Source of the DNA: Streptomyces albireticuli
GTDB taxonomy: Bacteria > Actinomycetota > Actinomycetes > Streptomycetales > Streptomycetaceae
Direction: 5' to 3'
Length of the DNA: 64,000 nt
NCBI RefSeq assembly: GCF_002192455.1
Contig: NZ_CP021744.1
Coordinates: 3,750,001-3,814,000, forward strand
This document shows positions 8,324 to 17,026 of the stretch, in pieces. Position 1 is the stretch's first letter. The number at the start of each line of letters is the position of its first letter. Under the pieces are notes generated by a model, which saw only the letters and a program-made list of their open reading frames with translations, made no database searches and was not told the origin of the DNA. The translations under genes were made by a program, and so were the position numbers.

Positions 8324-9157
8324 ATGCGACGGAAGACGATAGTCTCCGCCTCCGCTTCCGCCGGTGCCGCCGCGCTCGTCCTGGGGACACTGATGGCGGG
8401 ATGCGGCGGTAGTGACCGCGACGGCTATGTCGCGACGGGGGCCGCCGGACCCGGCTCGTCCCGATCGGTGGACGGGGCCGTACCGCCCAGGGGCGGTGTG
8501 GAGATGGTTCCGCTGGACAGCGGATCCGGACCGTCCGCGACACCCACCGGAAAGCCTTCGGACCACGCCTCGGCTCCTTCGGACGACCCCGCGAAGGACT
8601 CCACGGCAGCACCGCACGCCCCGTCGAGCGCCCCAGGGCCGCCGAAGACCTCGGCAGGACCCTCCGGACAGGCCTCGCCCCACCCCGGGAGACCACCCGG
8701 CGGCGGCCCGGGCGGCGGACACTCCCCTTCAGGACCGCGCCCCGGACCGGGCGGCGGCCGACCGCCGGAACCCCCGGCCCCCTCCCCCTCGGCACCGAGC
8801 GGCGCCCCCTCGCCCACCCGCCCCGCGAAGCTCACCGTCGGCACGCCGCGACGGGAACCCGACGAGGGCCGGCGCTGGTGCGAGCGGGTCACCGTCCCCC
8901 TCCACAACACCGGCGGCCGTCCGGTGACGGCCGGCACGGTCACCTTCGGCACCCATGTCATCGGCCCGCTCGGCGTGGACTGGGTGACCGTACGCTCCAC
9001 CGCGCCGCTCCCCGTGCCGATCGCCGCGGGCGGGCAGGCGGAACCGGCCTGGACGGTCTGCGTCGACGCCTGGCGGGTACCGCTGGGCTGGCACGTCGAG
9101 ACGCGGGACGTGACGGCGGACTGGTCGGACGCGGCGTCCCTGACGGAACGCCCCTGA
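8324..9157 (+). CDS. Lipoprotein with Pro/Gly-rich linker, function unknown
   Basis: A 277-residue exported protein. A basic start (MRRKT) and hydrophobic stretch end in the lipobox LMAGC (Cys27). Residues about 45-165 are a Ser/Pro/Gly-rich spacer, followed by a folded domain of about 100 residues that starts TVGTPRREPDEGRRWCERVT and has a second Cys near AWTVCVDAW. The C-terminal part looks like a small beta-sandwich on a stalk, but no family is recognised. ATG 8324 is used; GTG 8318 is equally possible because neither has a clear ribosome site. A short palindrome (GGTGTA-TG-TACACC, 8283-8296) lies upstream. Confidence 0.75.
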   Translation: MRRKTIVSASASAGAAALVLGTLMAGCGGSDRDGYVATGAAGPGSSRSVDGAVPPRGGVEMVPLDSGSGPSATPTGKPSDHASAPSDDPAKDSTAAPHAPSSAPGPPKTSAGPSGQASPHPGRPPGGGPGGGHSPSGPRPGPGGGRPPEPPAPSPSAPSGAPSPTRPAKLTVGTPRREPDEGRRWCERVTVPLHNTGGRPVTAGTVTFGTHVIGPLGVDWVTVRSTAPLPVPIAAGGQAEPAWTVCVDAWRVPLGWHVETRDVTADWSDAASLTERP

Positions 9158-9224
9158 GGGAACGGGCAGGACGGAAAGGTCAGGACGGAAGGGTCAGGAC
9201 GGAAGAGTCCCGGAAACGTTCCCG

Positions 9225-9446
9225 CTAGCCGAGCGCCAGCCACGCCACCGCCGCGATCACGGCGATCGCGACGACCACACCGATGATCACGCCGGCCCGC
9301 GGCCCGGACGAGGCGGTGGCGGCCGGAGCGGCCGGGGCCGCCGCGCGGCGGCCGGTCGTGCCCTCGTCGACGAAGGCGCGGAACATCTGGGTGCTGCCCG
9401 CCGGGTCGTAGGAGCCCTCGGGGTTCTGCTGATGGGGGTTGGCCAT
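9225..9446 (-). CDS. Small C-tail-anchored membrane protein
   Basis: A 73-residue protein: polar N-terminal half (MANPHQQNPEGSYDP), an Ala/Pro-rich linker and a single hydrophobic helix at the C-terminus (about residues 51-72) ending WLALG. The topology suggests a tail anchor with the soluble part in the cytoplasm. It converges on the lipoprotein gene. No family is known to me; the ordinary composition and clean start support a real gene. Confidence 0.6.
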   Translation of the reverse strand: MANPHQQNPEGSYDPAGSTQMFRAFVDEGTTGRRAAAPAAPAATASSGPRAGVIIGVVVAIAVIAAVAWLALG

Positions 9447-9550
9447 AGGCCAGGACCCTAGCGAAGAGGGAGTACGGAGCGCGCGCCGGGCCACCCTTCG
9501 GCGACCGGACGACAACCGCGCCCCTTCATGAAACCGGGGAGTTCCCGTGG

Positions 9551-9735
9551 CCCCGGTTCCGGGCGACAACTCAGCCCGTCCGGGGGCACCTCCCAGCGGT
9601 AGCCGGGGGAGTTCGAGGACCGGGGCCCGGGGCGGAGCCCCGCACGCGGCGGAGCCGCACATCGGATGCGGCGGGAAGGGGCGGGTGGGGAAAGGCCCGG
9701 CGCAGCCGCACCCACCCGCGATTCCGCACCCACCC
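9551..9735. repeat. Dispersed intergenic repeat (copy B)
   Basis: Part of the 482-base gap 9447-9928. It contains the phrases CTCAGCCCGTCCGGGGGCAC, CTCCCAGCGGTAGCCGGGGG and GGAGCCCCGCACGCGGCGGA, shared nearly base for base with copy C at 13.2-13.4 kb and in part with copies D and E. Rich in short inverted repeats. Confidence 0.85.
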
Positions 9736-9865
9736 GCACCGGCACCCCCGCCGCACCCCAGCCGCACCCCAGCCCCCCGACGGCTCCCCCAACCCCTCCC
9801 ACCTGCCCCTTTACACCCCACCGGCAAGCTCTTGAGGGTTCCTTTACCCGGAAAGGGATGATTTC

Positions 9866-9914
9866 GTTTGCCTTCAGCAACCAATAACTGCTTCTATGGT
9901 TGCCTCAAGCAACC
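9866..9914 (+). promoter_or_regulatory. Twin MarR-type operators with promoter
   Basis: Two 17-base imperfect palindromes of the form GKTTGCCTYMAGCAACC lie at 9866-9882 and 9898-9914, centres 32 bases (three helical turns) apart. Between them TTGCCT (9868-9873) and TTCTAT (9892-9897) could be -35 and -10 with an 18-base spacer. A repressor bound here would block the promoter of the MarR gene and probably the MFS gene behind it. The second operator overlaps an upstream in-frame ATG at 9896, so translation more likely starts at 9929. Confidence 0.75.
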
Positions 9915-9928
9915 GAAAGGGGTGGCGC

Positions 9929-10414
9929 GTGGCCGCGCAGGAGCAGTACGAGGAGCTCGCCCGGCAGCTGAGTGCCGTCGCGGCCGTCCGGCGCGATCTG
10001 GGCCGGCTGCTCCCCCCTGACTGCTCGCCCGCGTCCGCCGTCGTGCTCGCGCTGGTCCAGAAGCACGGCGAGCTGCGGATGAGCCGGCTCGCCGAACTGA
10101 TGGCCGTCGACATGTCGGTGACCAGCCGTCATGTCACCTACGCGACCGAGCACGGCTGGCTCGAACGGCACCCCGACCCGGCCGACCGGCGCTCCCGTCT
10201 GCTCAGTCTGAGCCCGGACGGCGAGGCGCTGCTGCGGGAGGTGTCCGCGCGCTACACCGAGGCGCTGGCCACCTGCCTCCAGGACTGGTCGGACGACGAC
10301 ATCGGCGCCCTCACCGGCCTCCTGGCGCGGCTGCGGACGAGCTTCGGCGACTGCCGGGCCCGGCCGCCCCAGCACCAGCCGGTGCCCGCGGCGGAGGCCG
10401 CGGTGGCGGGCTGA
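9929..10414 (+). CDS. MarR-family transcriptional regulator
   Basis: A 161-residue winged-helix regulator: an N-terminal dimer helix, then ELRMSRLAELMAVDMSVTSRHVTYATEHGWLERHP (given as two blocks: helix-turn-helix around residues 52-75) and the wing with DPADRRSRLLSLSPDG, the usual MarR DxRxxxxxLT-type signature. GTG 9929 is chosen because AAAGGGG lies about six bases upstream and the earlier ATG overlaps an operator. It precedes a DHA2 exporter by 66 bases on the same strand. Likely an autorepressor that also controls the exporter and is released by a small-molecule ligand, which is inference. Confidence 0.88.
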   Translation: MAAQEQYEELARQLSAVAAVRRDLGRLLPPDCSPASAVVLALVQKHGELRMSRLAELMAVDMSVTSRHVTYATEHGWLERHPDPADRRSRLLSLSPDGEALLREVSARYTEALATCLQDWSDDDIGALTGLLARLRTSFGDCRARPPQHQPVPAAEAAVAG

Positions 10415-10480
10415 CCCCCCTTTCCCCCCTTCGTTCCCGAACCCACCTCCCCTACCAGGAGATCAGGAGTAAGAAACTCA

Positions 10481-12127
10481 ATGGCTAAGACCACACCCGC
10501 CGGTGTGGGGGCCGTCCACGACAAGCACGGAGGCCCCGCCGGCTCCGACGCCCCCATGACGCATCGGCAGATCATGGAGGCGCTGTCCGGGCTGCTGCTC
10601 GGCATGTTCGTGGCGATCCTGTCCTCGACGATCGTCTCCAACGCCCTGCCGGAGATCATCTCCGACCTCCACGGCAGCCAGTCCTCCTACACCTGGGTCG
10701 TCACGGCCTCGCTGCTGGCGATGACCGCGTCCACCCCGCTCTGGGGCAAGCTCTCCGACCTGTTCAGCAAGAAGCTGCTGGTCCAGATAGCCCTGATCGT
10801 CTACGTCGCCGGCTCCGTGGTGGCCGGTCTCTCGCAGAACACCGGCACGCTGATCGCCTGCCGGGTGGTCCAGGGCATCGGCGTCGGCGGCCTGTCGGCG
10901 CTGGCGCAGATCATCATGGCGGCGATGATCTCCCCCCGGGAGCGCGGGCGTTACAGCGGCTACCTCGGCGCGACCTTCGCGGTCGCGACCGTCGGCGGCC
11001 CGCTGCTCGGCGGTGTCATCACCGACACCGACTGGCTCGGCTGGCGCTGGTGCTTCTACGTGGGCGTGCCGTTCGCGGTGATCGCGCTGATCGTGCTCCA
11101 GAAGACGCTGAAGCTCCCGGTCGTGAAGCGGGACGTCAAGGTCGACTGGCTGGGCGCGTTCTTCATCACCGCCTCGGTGACGCTGCTGCTGATCTGGGTG
11201 ACGCTGGCCGGCAAGAACTACGACTGGCTGTCCTGGCAGACCTACGTCATGGTGGCCGGCTCGGTCGTGCTCGGCGCGGTCTTCGTCTACGTCGAGTCCA
11301 AGGCGTCCGAACCGATCATCCCGCTGCGGCTGTTCCGCAACACGACGATCACCCTGGCCTCGGCCGCGAGTCTCTTCGTCGGCATCGCGATGTTCAGCGG
11401 CACGGTCTTCTTCTCGCAGTACTTCCAGCTCGCCCGCGACAAGTCGCCGACGATGTCCGGCGTGATGACGATCCCGATGATCGGCGGCCTGTTCCTGTCG
11501 TCGACGATCTCCGGCCTGATCATCACCAAGACCGGCCGCTGGAAGTCCTGGCTGGTCTCGGGCGGTGTGCTGCTCACCGCGGGCCTCGGTCTACTGGGCA
11601 CGATGCGCTACGACACCCCGTACTGGCACCTGGCGATCTACATGGCGCTGGTGGGTCTCGGTATGGGCATGATGATGCAGAACCTGGTGCTCGCCACGCA
11701 GAACCAGGTGTCCCCCAAGGACCTGGGCGCGGCCAGCTCCGTCGTCGTCTTCTTCCGCTCCCTGGGCGGCGCGGTGGGTGTCTCGGCGCTCGGCGCGGTG
11801 CTCGGCCACCGGGTGACGGACTACGTCAAGGACGGCATCACCGCCCTCGGCCCGAAGGCCGCGGAGGCCGCCGCCAAGGGCGGTTCGGGCGGCGGGATCC
11901 CCAAGCTCGACGCGATGCCGGCCCCGATCCGGACGGTCTTCGAGAGCAGCTGGGGCCACGCCGTCGGTGACGTCTTCCTCTACGCGTCCCCGTGCGCGCT
12001 GCTGGCCTTCGTCATCACGCTCTTCATCAAGGAGGTCAAGCTGTCGGCGCAGGCCGGTGGCACGACGTCCGCCTCCACCACGGCCCCGGCACCGACCGAG
12101 GCGACTCCCGCCCGGCAGGGCGGCTGA
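10481..12127 (+). CDS. MFS drug exporter, DHA2/EmrB-QacA type (14 TM)
   Basis: A 548-residue transporter with about 14 hydrophobic helices. TM1 is followed by NALPEIISDLHG and YTWVVTASLLAMTASTPLWGKLSDLF, the DHA2 motif A region; RVVQGIGVGGLSALAQ and ATVGGPLLGG are further family motifs. About 35 polar residues precede TM1, and the tail is Ala/Thr-rich (about residues 525-548). It exports hydrophobic compounds by proton antiport in known relatives. It follows the MarR gene at 66 bases and is probably under the same operators. A hairpin at 12184-12216 follows its stop. Confidence 0.92.
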   Translation: MAKTTPAGVGAVHDKHGGPAGSDAPMTHRQIMEALSGLLLGMFVAILSSTIVSNALPEIISDLHGSQSSYTWVVTASLLAMTASTPLWGKLSDLFSKKLLVQIALIVYVAGSVVAGLSQNTGTLIACRVVQGIGVGGLSALAQIIMAAMISPRERGRYSGYLGATFAVATVGGPLLGGVITDTDWLGWRWCFYVGVPFAVIALIVLQKTLKLPVVKRDVKVDWLGAFFITASVTLLLIWVTLAGKNYDWLSWQTYVMVAGSVVLGAVFVYVESKASEPIIPLRLFRNTTITLASAASLFVGIAMFSGTVFFSQYFQLARDKSPTMSGVMTIPMIGGLFLSSTISGLIITKTGRWKSWLVSGGVLLTAGLGLLGTMRYDTPYWHLAIYMALVGLGMGMMMQNLVLATQNQVSPKDLGAASSVVVFFRSLGGAVGVSALGAVLGHRVTDYVKDGITALGPKAAEAAAKGGSGGGIPKLDAMPAPIRTVFESSWGHAVGDVFLYASPCALLAFVITLFIKEVKLSAQAGGTTSASTTAPAPTEATPARQGG

Positions 12128-12183
12128 CAGACCCCGTCGTCCGGTCGCGCGCCTCGAGCGGAGCGCGCGGGCGGACGGCGGCC

Positions 12184-12216
12184 CCCGGGAACCGAACGGC
12201 AAAGGGTGTTCCCGGG
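12184..12216. terminator. Hairpin between convergent MFS and TetR genes
   Basis: CCCGGGAAC (12184-12192) pairs with GTTCCCGGG (12208-12216) across a 15-base loop. There is no T-run. Its place between two convergent stops suggests a bidirectional terminator. Confidence 0.55.
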
Positions 12217-12281
12217 AACCGGCCCCGGTGAGGGTGCGCAGAAGCAGGCAGGGGACGGCCGGCGCGCACCGCACCGGGGCC

Positions 12282-13079
12282 TCACGCGTCCCCGGCCGCC
12301 GTGGGCTCCGCCCGGTCCCGGAGGGCCTCCATCCCGGCGATCACCGTCTCCAGGGCGATGTCGAAGGTCTGCTTCCGCATCGTGCTGACGGCGTCGTCGC
12401 CACCGTCACGGAGCAGCTCGCCCGCGTTCCCGTAGTTCTCGGTGAACTCGGGCCGGTCCGCGACCAGCTCCGTGACCTGCCGGAAGTACTCGTCCATGGA
12501 GACGCCGGAGGCCCGGGAGCGCTCCTCGTGGAGCGCCTCGATGGTGCAGAAGCCGTAGATGAACTGGAAGAGGGCGGCGAGCGACCCCGCCCGCTTCTCC
12601 GGGGCGACCCCGCTGCGCGCCATCACGGCGAGGGTGGACTCGGCGAACGTCATCGAGCGCGGGCCGATGTTGAGGTACCGGCCCAGCAGCTGGCTCGCCC
12701 AGGGGTGCGCGAGCAGCAGGTCCCGGTACTCCGTGGCGAGCCCGCGGAGCTGGTCGCGCCAGTCGGCGCCCTCGTCGGCGAGGTCCGGGGTGGAGAGCTC
12801 CGCGCAGATCTCGTCGAGCGCGAGCTCCAGGAGGTCGTCCTTGGTGTCGACGTACCAGTAGACCGACATGGCGGTCACCCCGAGATCGGCGGCCAGCCGC
12901 CGCATCGAGAACTTCGCGAGCCCCTCGGCGTCGAGCAGCCGCACCGTGGCCGCGACGATGCGCTCCCGGTCGAGCGCGGTCCCGTCGCCGCCCTCCGCCT
13001 TGCGCTTGGGAGCCGCGGTCCCGGCCCCGGCCAGCCACACACTGGGACGCGGCCGCCCCGCCCGACTCCCACCCGGCAT
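12282..13079 (-). CDS. TetR-family regulator (TetR_C_1-type C-terminus)
   Basis: A 265-residue regulator. The helix-turn-helix is around VRLLDAEGLAKFSMRRLAAD and LGVTAMSVYWYVDTKDDLLE, the typical TetR/AcrR recognition helix. The long C-terminal ligand-binding domain matches the tetracycline-repressor-like group. ATG 13079 is chosen because GAGGGAG lies eight bases upstream; an ATG at 13106 has no good site. It lies downstream of, and in the same direction as, the DHA2 exporter at 13.4-14.9 kb, whose promoter carries TetR-like operators. It may control that exporter (inference). About 27 Lys/Arg/Gly-rich residues precede the HTH domain. Confidence 0.9.
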   Translation of the reverse strand: MPGGSRAGRPRPSVWLAGAGTAAPKRKAEGGDGTALDRERIVAATVRLLDAEGLAKFSMRRLAADLGVTAMSVYWYVDTKDDLLELALDEICAELSTPDLADEGADWRDQLRGLATEYRDLLLAHPWASQLLGRYLNIGPRSMTFAESTLAVMARSGVAPEKRAGSLAALFQFIYGFCTIEALHEERSRASGVSMDEYFRQVTELVADRPEFTENYGNAGELLRDGGDDAVSTMRKQTFDIALETVIAGMEALRDRAEPTAAGDA

Positions 13080-13178
13080 GCGCGTTCTCCCTCTCACCGT
13101 CGACACATGCCTGAATGCTAGGCCGTGCGCCCCGTTTGCCCTTAATCACCGTTCCGCTACGCCGGACGGTCTGCTTTC

Positions 13179-13365
13179 GGCCCGGTTCCGGGCGACGACT
13201 CAGCCCGTCCGGGGGCACCTCCCAGCGGTAGCTGGGGGAGTTCGAGGACCGGGGTCCGGGGCGGAGCCCCGCACGCGGCGGAGCCGCACATCGGATGCGG
13301 CGGGAAGGGGCGGGGCTGGGGAAAAAGGCCCGCGCAGCCGCACCCACCCGCGATTCCGCACCCGC
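13179..13365. repeat. Dispersed intergenic repeat (copy C)
   Basis: Fills most of the 300-base gap between the exporter stop and the TetR start. Nearly identical to copy B over about 180 bases, including CTCAGCCCGTCCGGGGGCAC and CACATCGGATGCGGCGGGAA. Ends in CCCGCACCCGCACCCGCAC, a short hexamer run. Confidence 0.85.
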
Positions 13366-13379
13366 ACCCGCACCCGCAC

Positions 13380-14894
13380 TCAACCCCGTACAACCTTCCG
13401 CTCCGCCCGCCACAACAGCACCGCGGCAAGCACACCCCCCACCAGCACCGCCCCCGCCCCCACCAGCTGACTCGACTGCACGCCGGAGGCGAACGCGTCC
13501 GCGACCGCCGACCGGTCCGCGTCCGTCCGCGCCAGCGAGAGCGCCTCCGGCAGGGACCCCGCGCCCACCGCCGCCGCGGGCAGCAGCGCCGCGAAGCGGG
13601 AGTTGAGGACGGCGCCGAGCACCGCGACGCCCAGGCCGTTGCCGGACTCCTGGAGCGTGCCGTTCACGCCCGCGCCCACGCCCGCCTTCTCCGGCGGGAT
13701 GGCCGACATGATCGCGGTGGCCATGGCGGGCATCGAGAGCGCGATGCCGGAGCCCATGAGCACCAGGCCGAGCAGCATCCCGCCGTAGCCGTCCGCGCCC
13801 AGCACCGCGACGGCCGCGAGCCCGGCGGCCAGCAGCGTCATGCCGCCCGCGATCGAGACGGGCGTGCCCACCTTCGGCAGCAGCCGGGCGCCGACACCCG
13901 TGAGGTTGAGCAGGACGATCATCAGCGCCAGCGGCGACATCCGCAGCCCGGTCTCCAGCGGGTCGTAGCCGAGGACGAGCTGGAGGTGCTGGGCGAGCAG
14001 GAAGAGCGAGCCGCCCATGCCGAAGGCCACCAGGACGGAGCCGGAGACCGCGCCCACGAAGCGGCTGTCGCGGAAGAAGTGCATGTCCAGCATCGGGTGC
14101 GGGATCCGCTGCTCCCACAGCGCGAAGGCGGCGAGGACCAGCACGCCCACCCCGGCCGAGAAGAGCACCCGGGCGGACGTCCACCCGTGCTCGGGCCCGG
14201 AGATGATCGCGAACGTCACGCCCGTCATGCCGACGGTGGACAGCAGGGCGCCGAGCAGGTCCGGGCGGTCACCGCTGGGGTTCTTCGACTCCGGTACGAG
14301 CCGGGCCACGGCGAGCAGACCGAGCGCGGCCACCGGCAGGTTGACCAGGAAGATCGCGCCCCACCAGAAGTGGTTGAGCAGCGTGCCGCCGACGAGCGGG
14401 CCCGCGGCGAAGCCCAGGGAGCTCACCGCGCCCCACAGACCGATGGCCTTGGCGCGCTCGTCCGCGTCGAACACCTGCATGATCACGGCGAGCGTGGTGG
14501 TCATCAGCAGCGCGCCGCCGACGCCCATGCCCGCGCGGGCGGCGATCAGCTGCCCGGTGCTCTCCGAGAGCCCCGCGGCGAGCGAGCCGATGCCGAACAG
14601 CGCGAGGCCGGTCATCAGCATCTTCTTGCGCCCGTAGCGGTCGGCGGCGTTGCCGGCGGTGAGCAGCAGGCCCGCCTGGACCAGCGAATAGGCGTTGAGC
14701 ATCCACTGCACGTCGGAGGTGGACGCCCGCAGGTCGGCCGTGAGGGAGGGGATCGCGACGTTCAGCACCGTGTTGTCGAGCAGCACGGTGAGCTGGGCGA
14801 GGCAGATCACTCCGAGGATCACCCAGCGGGTGGGATTGCGCCGCGGCGGGATCTCCGCCGTGGCGTCGGGTGTGTCCGCGGTCGTCGCGGTCAT
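13380..14894 (-). CDS. MFS exporter, DHA2 family (14 TM)
   Basis: A 504-residue membrane protein with 14 predicted helices: TM1 (WVILGVICLAQLTVLLDNTV), the LNVAIPSLTADL loop, GNAADRYGRKK (motif A), and LWGAVSSLGFAAGPLVGG (antiporter motif C-like). The ATG at 14894 has AAGGGGG six bases upstream. An upstream reading to 14936 would run through the operators. Family function: proton-driven efflux of drugs or natural products. Three 13-base operator half-sites lie just upstream. The response regulator gene upstream and TetR gene downstream point the same way, so read-through is possible. Confidence 0.92.
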   Translation of the reverse strand: MTATTADTPDATAEIPPRRNPTRWVILGVICLAQLTVLLDNTVLNVAIPSLTADLRASTSDVQWMLNAYSLVQAGLLLTAGNAADRYGRKKMLMTGLALFGIGSLAAGLSESTGQLIAARAGMGVGGALLMTTTLAVIMQVFDADERAKAIGLWGAVSSLGFAAGPLVGGTLLNHFWWGAIFLVNLPVAALGLLAVARLVPESKNPSGDRPDLLGALLSTVGMTGVTFAIISGPEHGWTSARVLFSAGVGVLVLAAFALWEQRIPHPMLDMHFFRDSRFVGAVSGSVLVAFGMGGSLFLLAQHLQLVLGYDPLETGLRMSPLALMIVLLNLTGVGARLLPKVGTPVSIAGGMTLLAAGLAAVAVLGADGYGGMLLGLVLMGSGIALSMPAMATAIMSAIPPEKAGVGAGVNGTLQESGNGLGVAVLGAVLNSRFAALLPAAAVGAGSLPEALSLARTDADRSAVADAFASGVQSSQLVGAGAVLVGGVLAAVLLWRAERKVVRG

Positions 14895-14904
14895 GGAAAG
14901 CCCC

Positions 14905-14965
14905 CTTGTACGGTGTAGAGGTGAAGCGCTGTACACCGTACAAGGTTCCCTCTACGCCGTACAAG
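14905..14965 (-). promoter_or_regulatory. Three-copy 13-bp operator upstream of DHA2 exporter
   Basis: CTTGTACGGTGTA (14905-14917) is inverted against TACACCGTACAAG (14932-14944), and TACGCCGTACAAG (14953-14965) repeats the second with one change. On the coding strand TTGTAC and TACGGT with an 18-base gap could be the promoter hexamers. The inverted pair suits a dimeric TetR-type repressor; the nearby TetR gene is the natural candidate. Confidence 0.7.
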
Positions 14966-14969
14966 CGTT

Positions 14970-15758
14970 TTATCCGGCGGGCCTGATGAGGTAGCCGGCG
15001 CCGCGCCGGGTGTGGATCATCGGCTCGCGCCCGGCGTCGATCTTCCGCCGCAGATAGGAGATGTAGAGCTCGACGACGTTGGCCCGGCCGCCGAAGTCGT
15101 AGGACCAGACGCGGTCGAGGATCTGGGACTTGCTCAGCACCCGGCGCGGGTTGCGCATCAGGAAGCGCAGCAGCTCGAACTCGGTGGCGGTCAGCCGGAT
15201 CTCCGCACCGCCGCGGGAGACCTCGCGGCCGTCCTCGTCCAGCACCAGGTCACCGACGGTCAGGACGGAGCCCTCGCGCGGCGTGGCGGCGCGCGAGCGG
15301 CGCAGCAGCCCGCGCAGCCGGGCGACGACCTCCTCCAGGCCGAACGGCTTGGCGACGTGGTCGTCGCCGCCCGCGGTGAGCCCGGCGACGCGGCCGGGAC
15401 CCGCGTCCCCGGCCGTGAGGAAGAGGACCGGCACGCCGGGGTGGTCGCGGCGCAGCCGGCCGAGGACGGTCAGCCCGTCCATGTCGGGCGGCGCCACGTC
15501 CAGGACGACGGCGTCCGGCCGGAAGTCCCGGGCGGCGCGGACCGCGCCCTCGCCGTCGGCCGCCGTCCGCACGTCCCAGCCCTCGTAGCGCAGGGCCAGG
15601 CACAGCAGCTCGGCGAGCGGCGCCTCGTCGTCGACGACCAGGACGCGCACGGCGCGCTCGCCGCCGTGCGGCAGGTCCCGGTGCGGCAGGTCGCCGTGCG
15701 TCGGATGGTCGCGCGACAGGCGGTCGCGCGGCGGTGCGGTGCGGGCGGTGGCGGTCAT
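14970..15758 (-). CDS. OmpR/PhoB-family response regulator, orphan
   Basis: A 262-residue two-domain regulator. The receiver domain has VDDE (acidic pocket, residues 42-45), the phosphoacceptor in VVLDVAPPDMDG (Asp87) and HVAKPFG (Lys136). The C-terminal winged helix ends with the Trans_reg_C signature LSKSQILDRVW and YLRRKI...RGAGYLIRP. An extra N-terminal tail of about 38 residues contains a repeated HGDLPHRDLPHG motif, unusual for the family. No histidine kinase gene is adjacent. The start is the ATG at 15758; GTG 15764 is possible. Gene order (regulator, exporter, TetR) suggests an efflux role, but only by proximity. Confidence 0.88.
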   Translation of the reverse strand: MTATARTAPPRDRLSRDHPTHGDLPHRDLPHGGERAVRVLVVDDEAPLAELLCLALRYEGWDVRTAADGEGAVRAARDFRPDAVVLDVAPPDMDGLTVLGRLRRDHPGVPVLFLTAGDAGPGRVAGLTAGGDDHVAKPFGLEEVVARLRGLLRRSRAATPREGSVLTVGDLVLDEDGREVSRGGAEIRLTATEFELLRFLMRNPRRVLSKSQILDRVWSYDFGGRANVVELYISYLRRKIDAGREPMIHTRRGAGYLIRPAG

Positions 15759-15895
15759 GGTCACGAGCGTGGGGGCGGCGGGTGAGAGCCGCCTTTCGCG
15801 TACCTGTGATTCGCCTGAGAATCCCCCGGGCCGGGCGCCGGAAATCCGTGGACCAAGATCGGAATAACCGGAATCAACCTCCGGTTGACGCTCGC

Positions 15896-16780
15896 ATGGC
15901 ACTCACCACAGACCTCGGCACGATCGGCATCTGGAGCACGGCATTCCGGTCGGACGAACCCGACCTGCCCGGCGAAGCCCGCGAAGCGGCGGCCGAATTG
16001 GAGGAACTCGGCTACGGCACGCTCTGGATCGGCGGCAGCCCCCGTCTCGACCAGGCCGCCCGGCTGCTGGAGGCGACCCGGCGGGTGACCGTCGGCACCA
16101 GCATCGCCAGCATCTGGAACGAGGAGGCGGCCGAGGTCGCCGCCGGGTACGCGGCGCTCACCCCGGAGCGGCGGGAGCGGCTGGTCCTCGGGCTCGGGGC
16201 CAGCCACGGCCACCTGGCCAAGGACTACGCGCGCCCGTACTCCGCGATGAAGGACTACCTGACGGCCCTGGACGAGGCACCCGTGCCGCTGCCGGCCGGG
16301 CGGCGCATGCTGGCCGCGCTCGGCCCGAAGATGGTCCGGCTCGCCGGCGAGCGGGCGGCCGGGGCACTGCCGTACCTGGTCAACGCCGAGCACACCGCGC
16401 GGGCCCGCGAGCTCCTCGGCGAGGGCCCCGTGCTGGCCCCGGAGCTGAAGGTCGTCCTCGACGCCGACCTGTCCCGCGCCCGCGAGACGGCGCGCGAGTA
16501 CCTGTCCTTCTATCTGCCGATGCCCAACTACGCCAACAACCTCCTGCGGCTCGGCTTCACCGAGGAGGACTTCGCGGGCAACGGCAGCGACCGGCTGCTC
16601 GACGAGGTCTTCGCCCTCGGTGACGCGGAGGCGATAGCGGGCCGGGTGAAGGAGTTCCTGGCGGCCGGCGCCGACCACGTCGCCGTCCAGGTCGTGGTGC
16701 CCGGGGTGCTGACGAAGCGCGCCGCCCTGCCCCGCGCCGAATGGCGGGCGCTCGCGGAGGCGCTGCCCCTCGGTGGCTGA
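15896..16780 (+). CDS. LLM-class (F420/FMN-dependent) oxidoreductase
   Basis: A 294-residue luciferase-like TIM-barrel protein. LGTIGIWSTAF is the first strand; LEELGYGTLWIGGSP is typical of the TIGR03620-like F420 subgroup; RVTVGTSIASIWNEEA and RLVLGLGASHG line the cofactor site in this family. Known activity: hydride transfer with F420H2 or FMN to varied substrates. The substrate cannot be predicted. The start ATG at 15896 follows the divergent response-regulator promoter region. A very stable hairpin ends the unit. Confidence 0.85.
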   Translation: MALTTDLGTIGIWSTAFRSDEPDLPGEAREAAAELEELGYGTLWIGGSPRLDQAARLLEATRRVTVGTSIASIWNEEAAEVAAGYAALTPERRERLVLGLGASHGHLAKDYARPYSAMKDYLTALDEAPVPLPAGRRMLAALGPKMVRLAGERAAGALPYLVNAEHTARARELLGEGPVLAPELKVVLDADLSRARETAREYLSFYLPMPNYANNLLRLGFTEEDFAGNGSDRLLDEVFALGDAEAIAGRVKEFLAAGADHVAVQVVVPGVLTKRAALPRAEWRALAEALPLGG

Positions 16781-16791
16781 CCGGGGGAACG

Positions 16792-16825
16792 CCGAAGGCC
16801 CGGTACGTGAGTACCGGGCCTTCGG
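16792..16825. terminator. Bidirectional terminator, 15-bp perfect stem
   Basis: 16792-16806 pairs perfectly with 16811-16825 across GTGA. It lies between the convergent LLM oxidoreductase gene and the tRNA-fMet gene, and can stop both. Confidence 0.88.
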
Positions 16826-16831
16826 TCTTAG

Positions 16832-16905
16832 TAGCGGGGACAGGATTTGAACCTGCGACCTCTGGGTTATGAGCCCAGCGAGCTACCGAGCTGCTCCACC
16901 CCGCG
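16832..16905 (-). tRNA. tRNA-fMet (CAT), initiator
   Basis: 74 bases without encoded CCA. The anticodon loop CTCATAA sits on a GGG/CCC stem pair run (GGGCTCATAACCC), the hallmark of initiators. The 1:72 pair is C:U, not Watson-Crick, also an initiator trait. T-arm GGTTCAAATCC is present. Confidence 0.95.
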
Positions 16906-16953
16906 ACGGTCGAGTAACCATACCCCAGAATCTGGGATCCGGTTCCTCGGCTG

Positions 16954-17026
16954 TGCGCTCGGCAGGATTCGAACCTGCAACCTCTTGATCCGTAGTCAAG
17001 TGCTCTATCCGTTAAGCTACGAGCGC
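16954..17026 (-). tRNA. tRNA-Arg (ACG)
   Basis: 73 bases. The acceptor arm GCGCTCG pairs with CGAGCGC, discriminator A. The anticodon loop CTACGGA lies in a CTTGA/TCAAG stem, and the T-loop is GGTTCGAATCC. CCA is not encoded. Confidence 0.96.
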
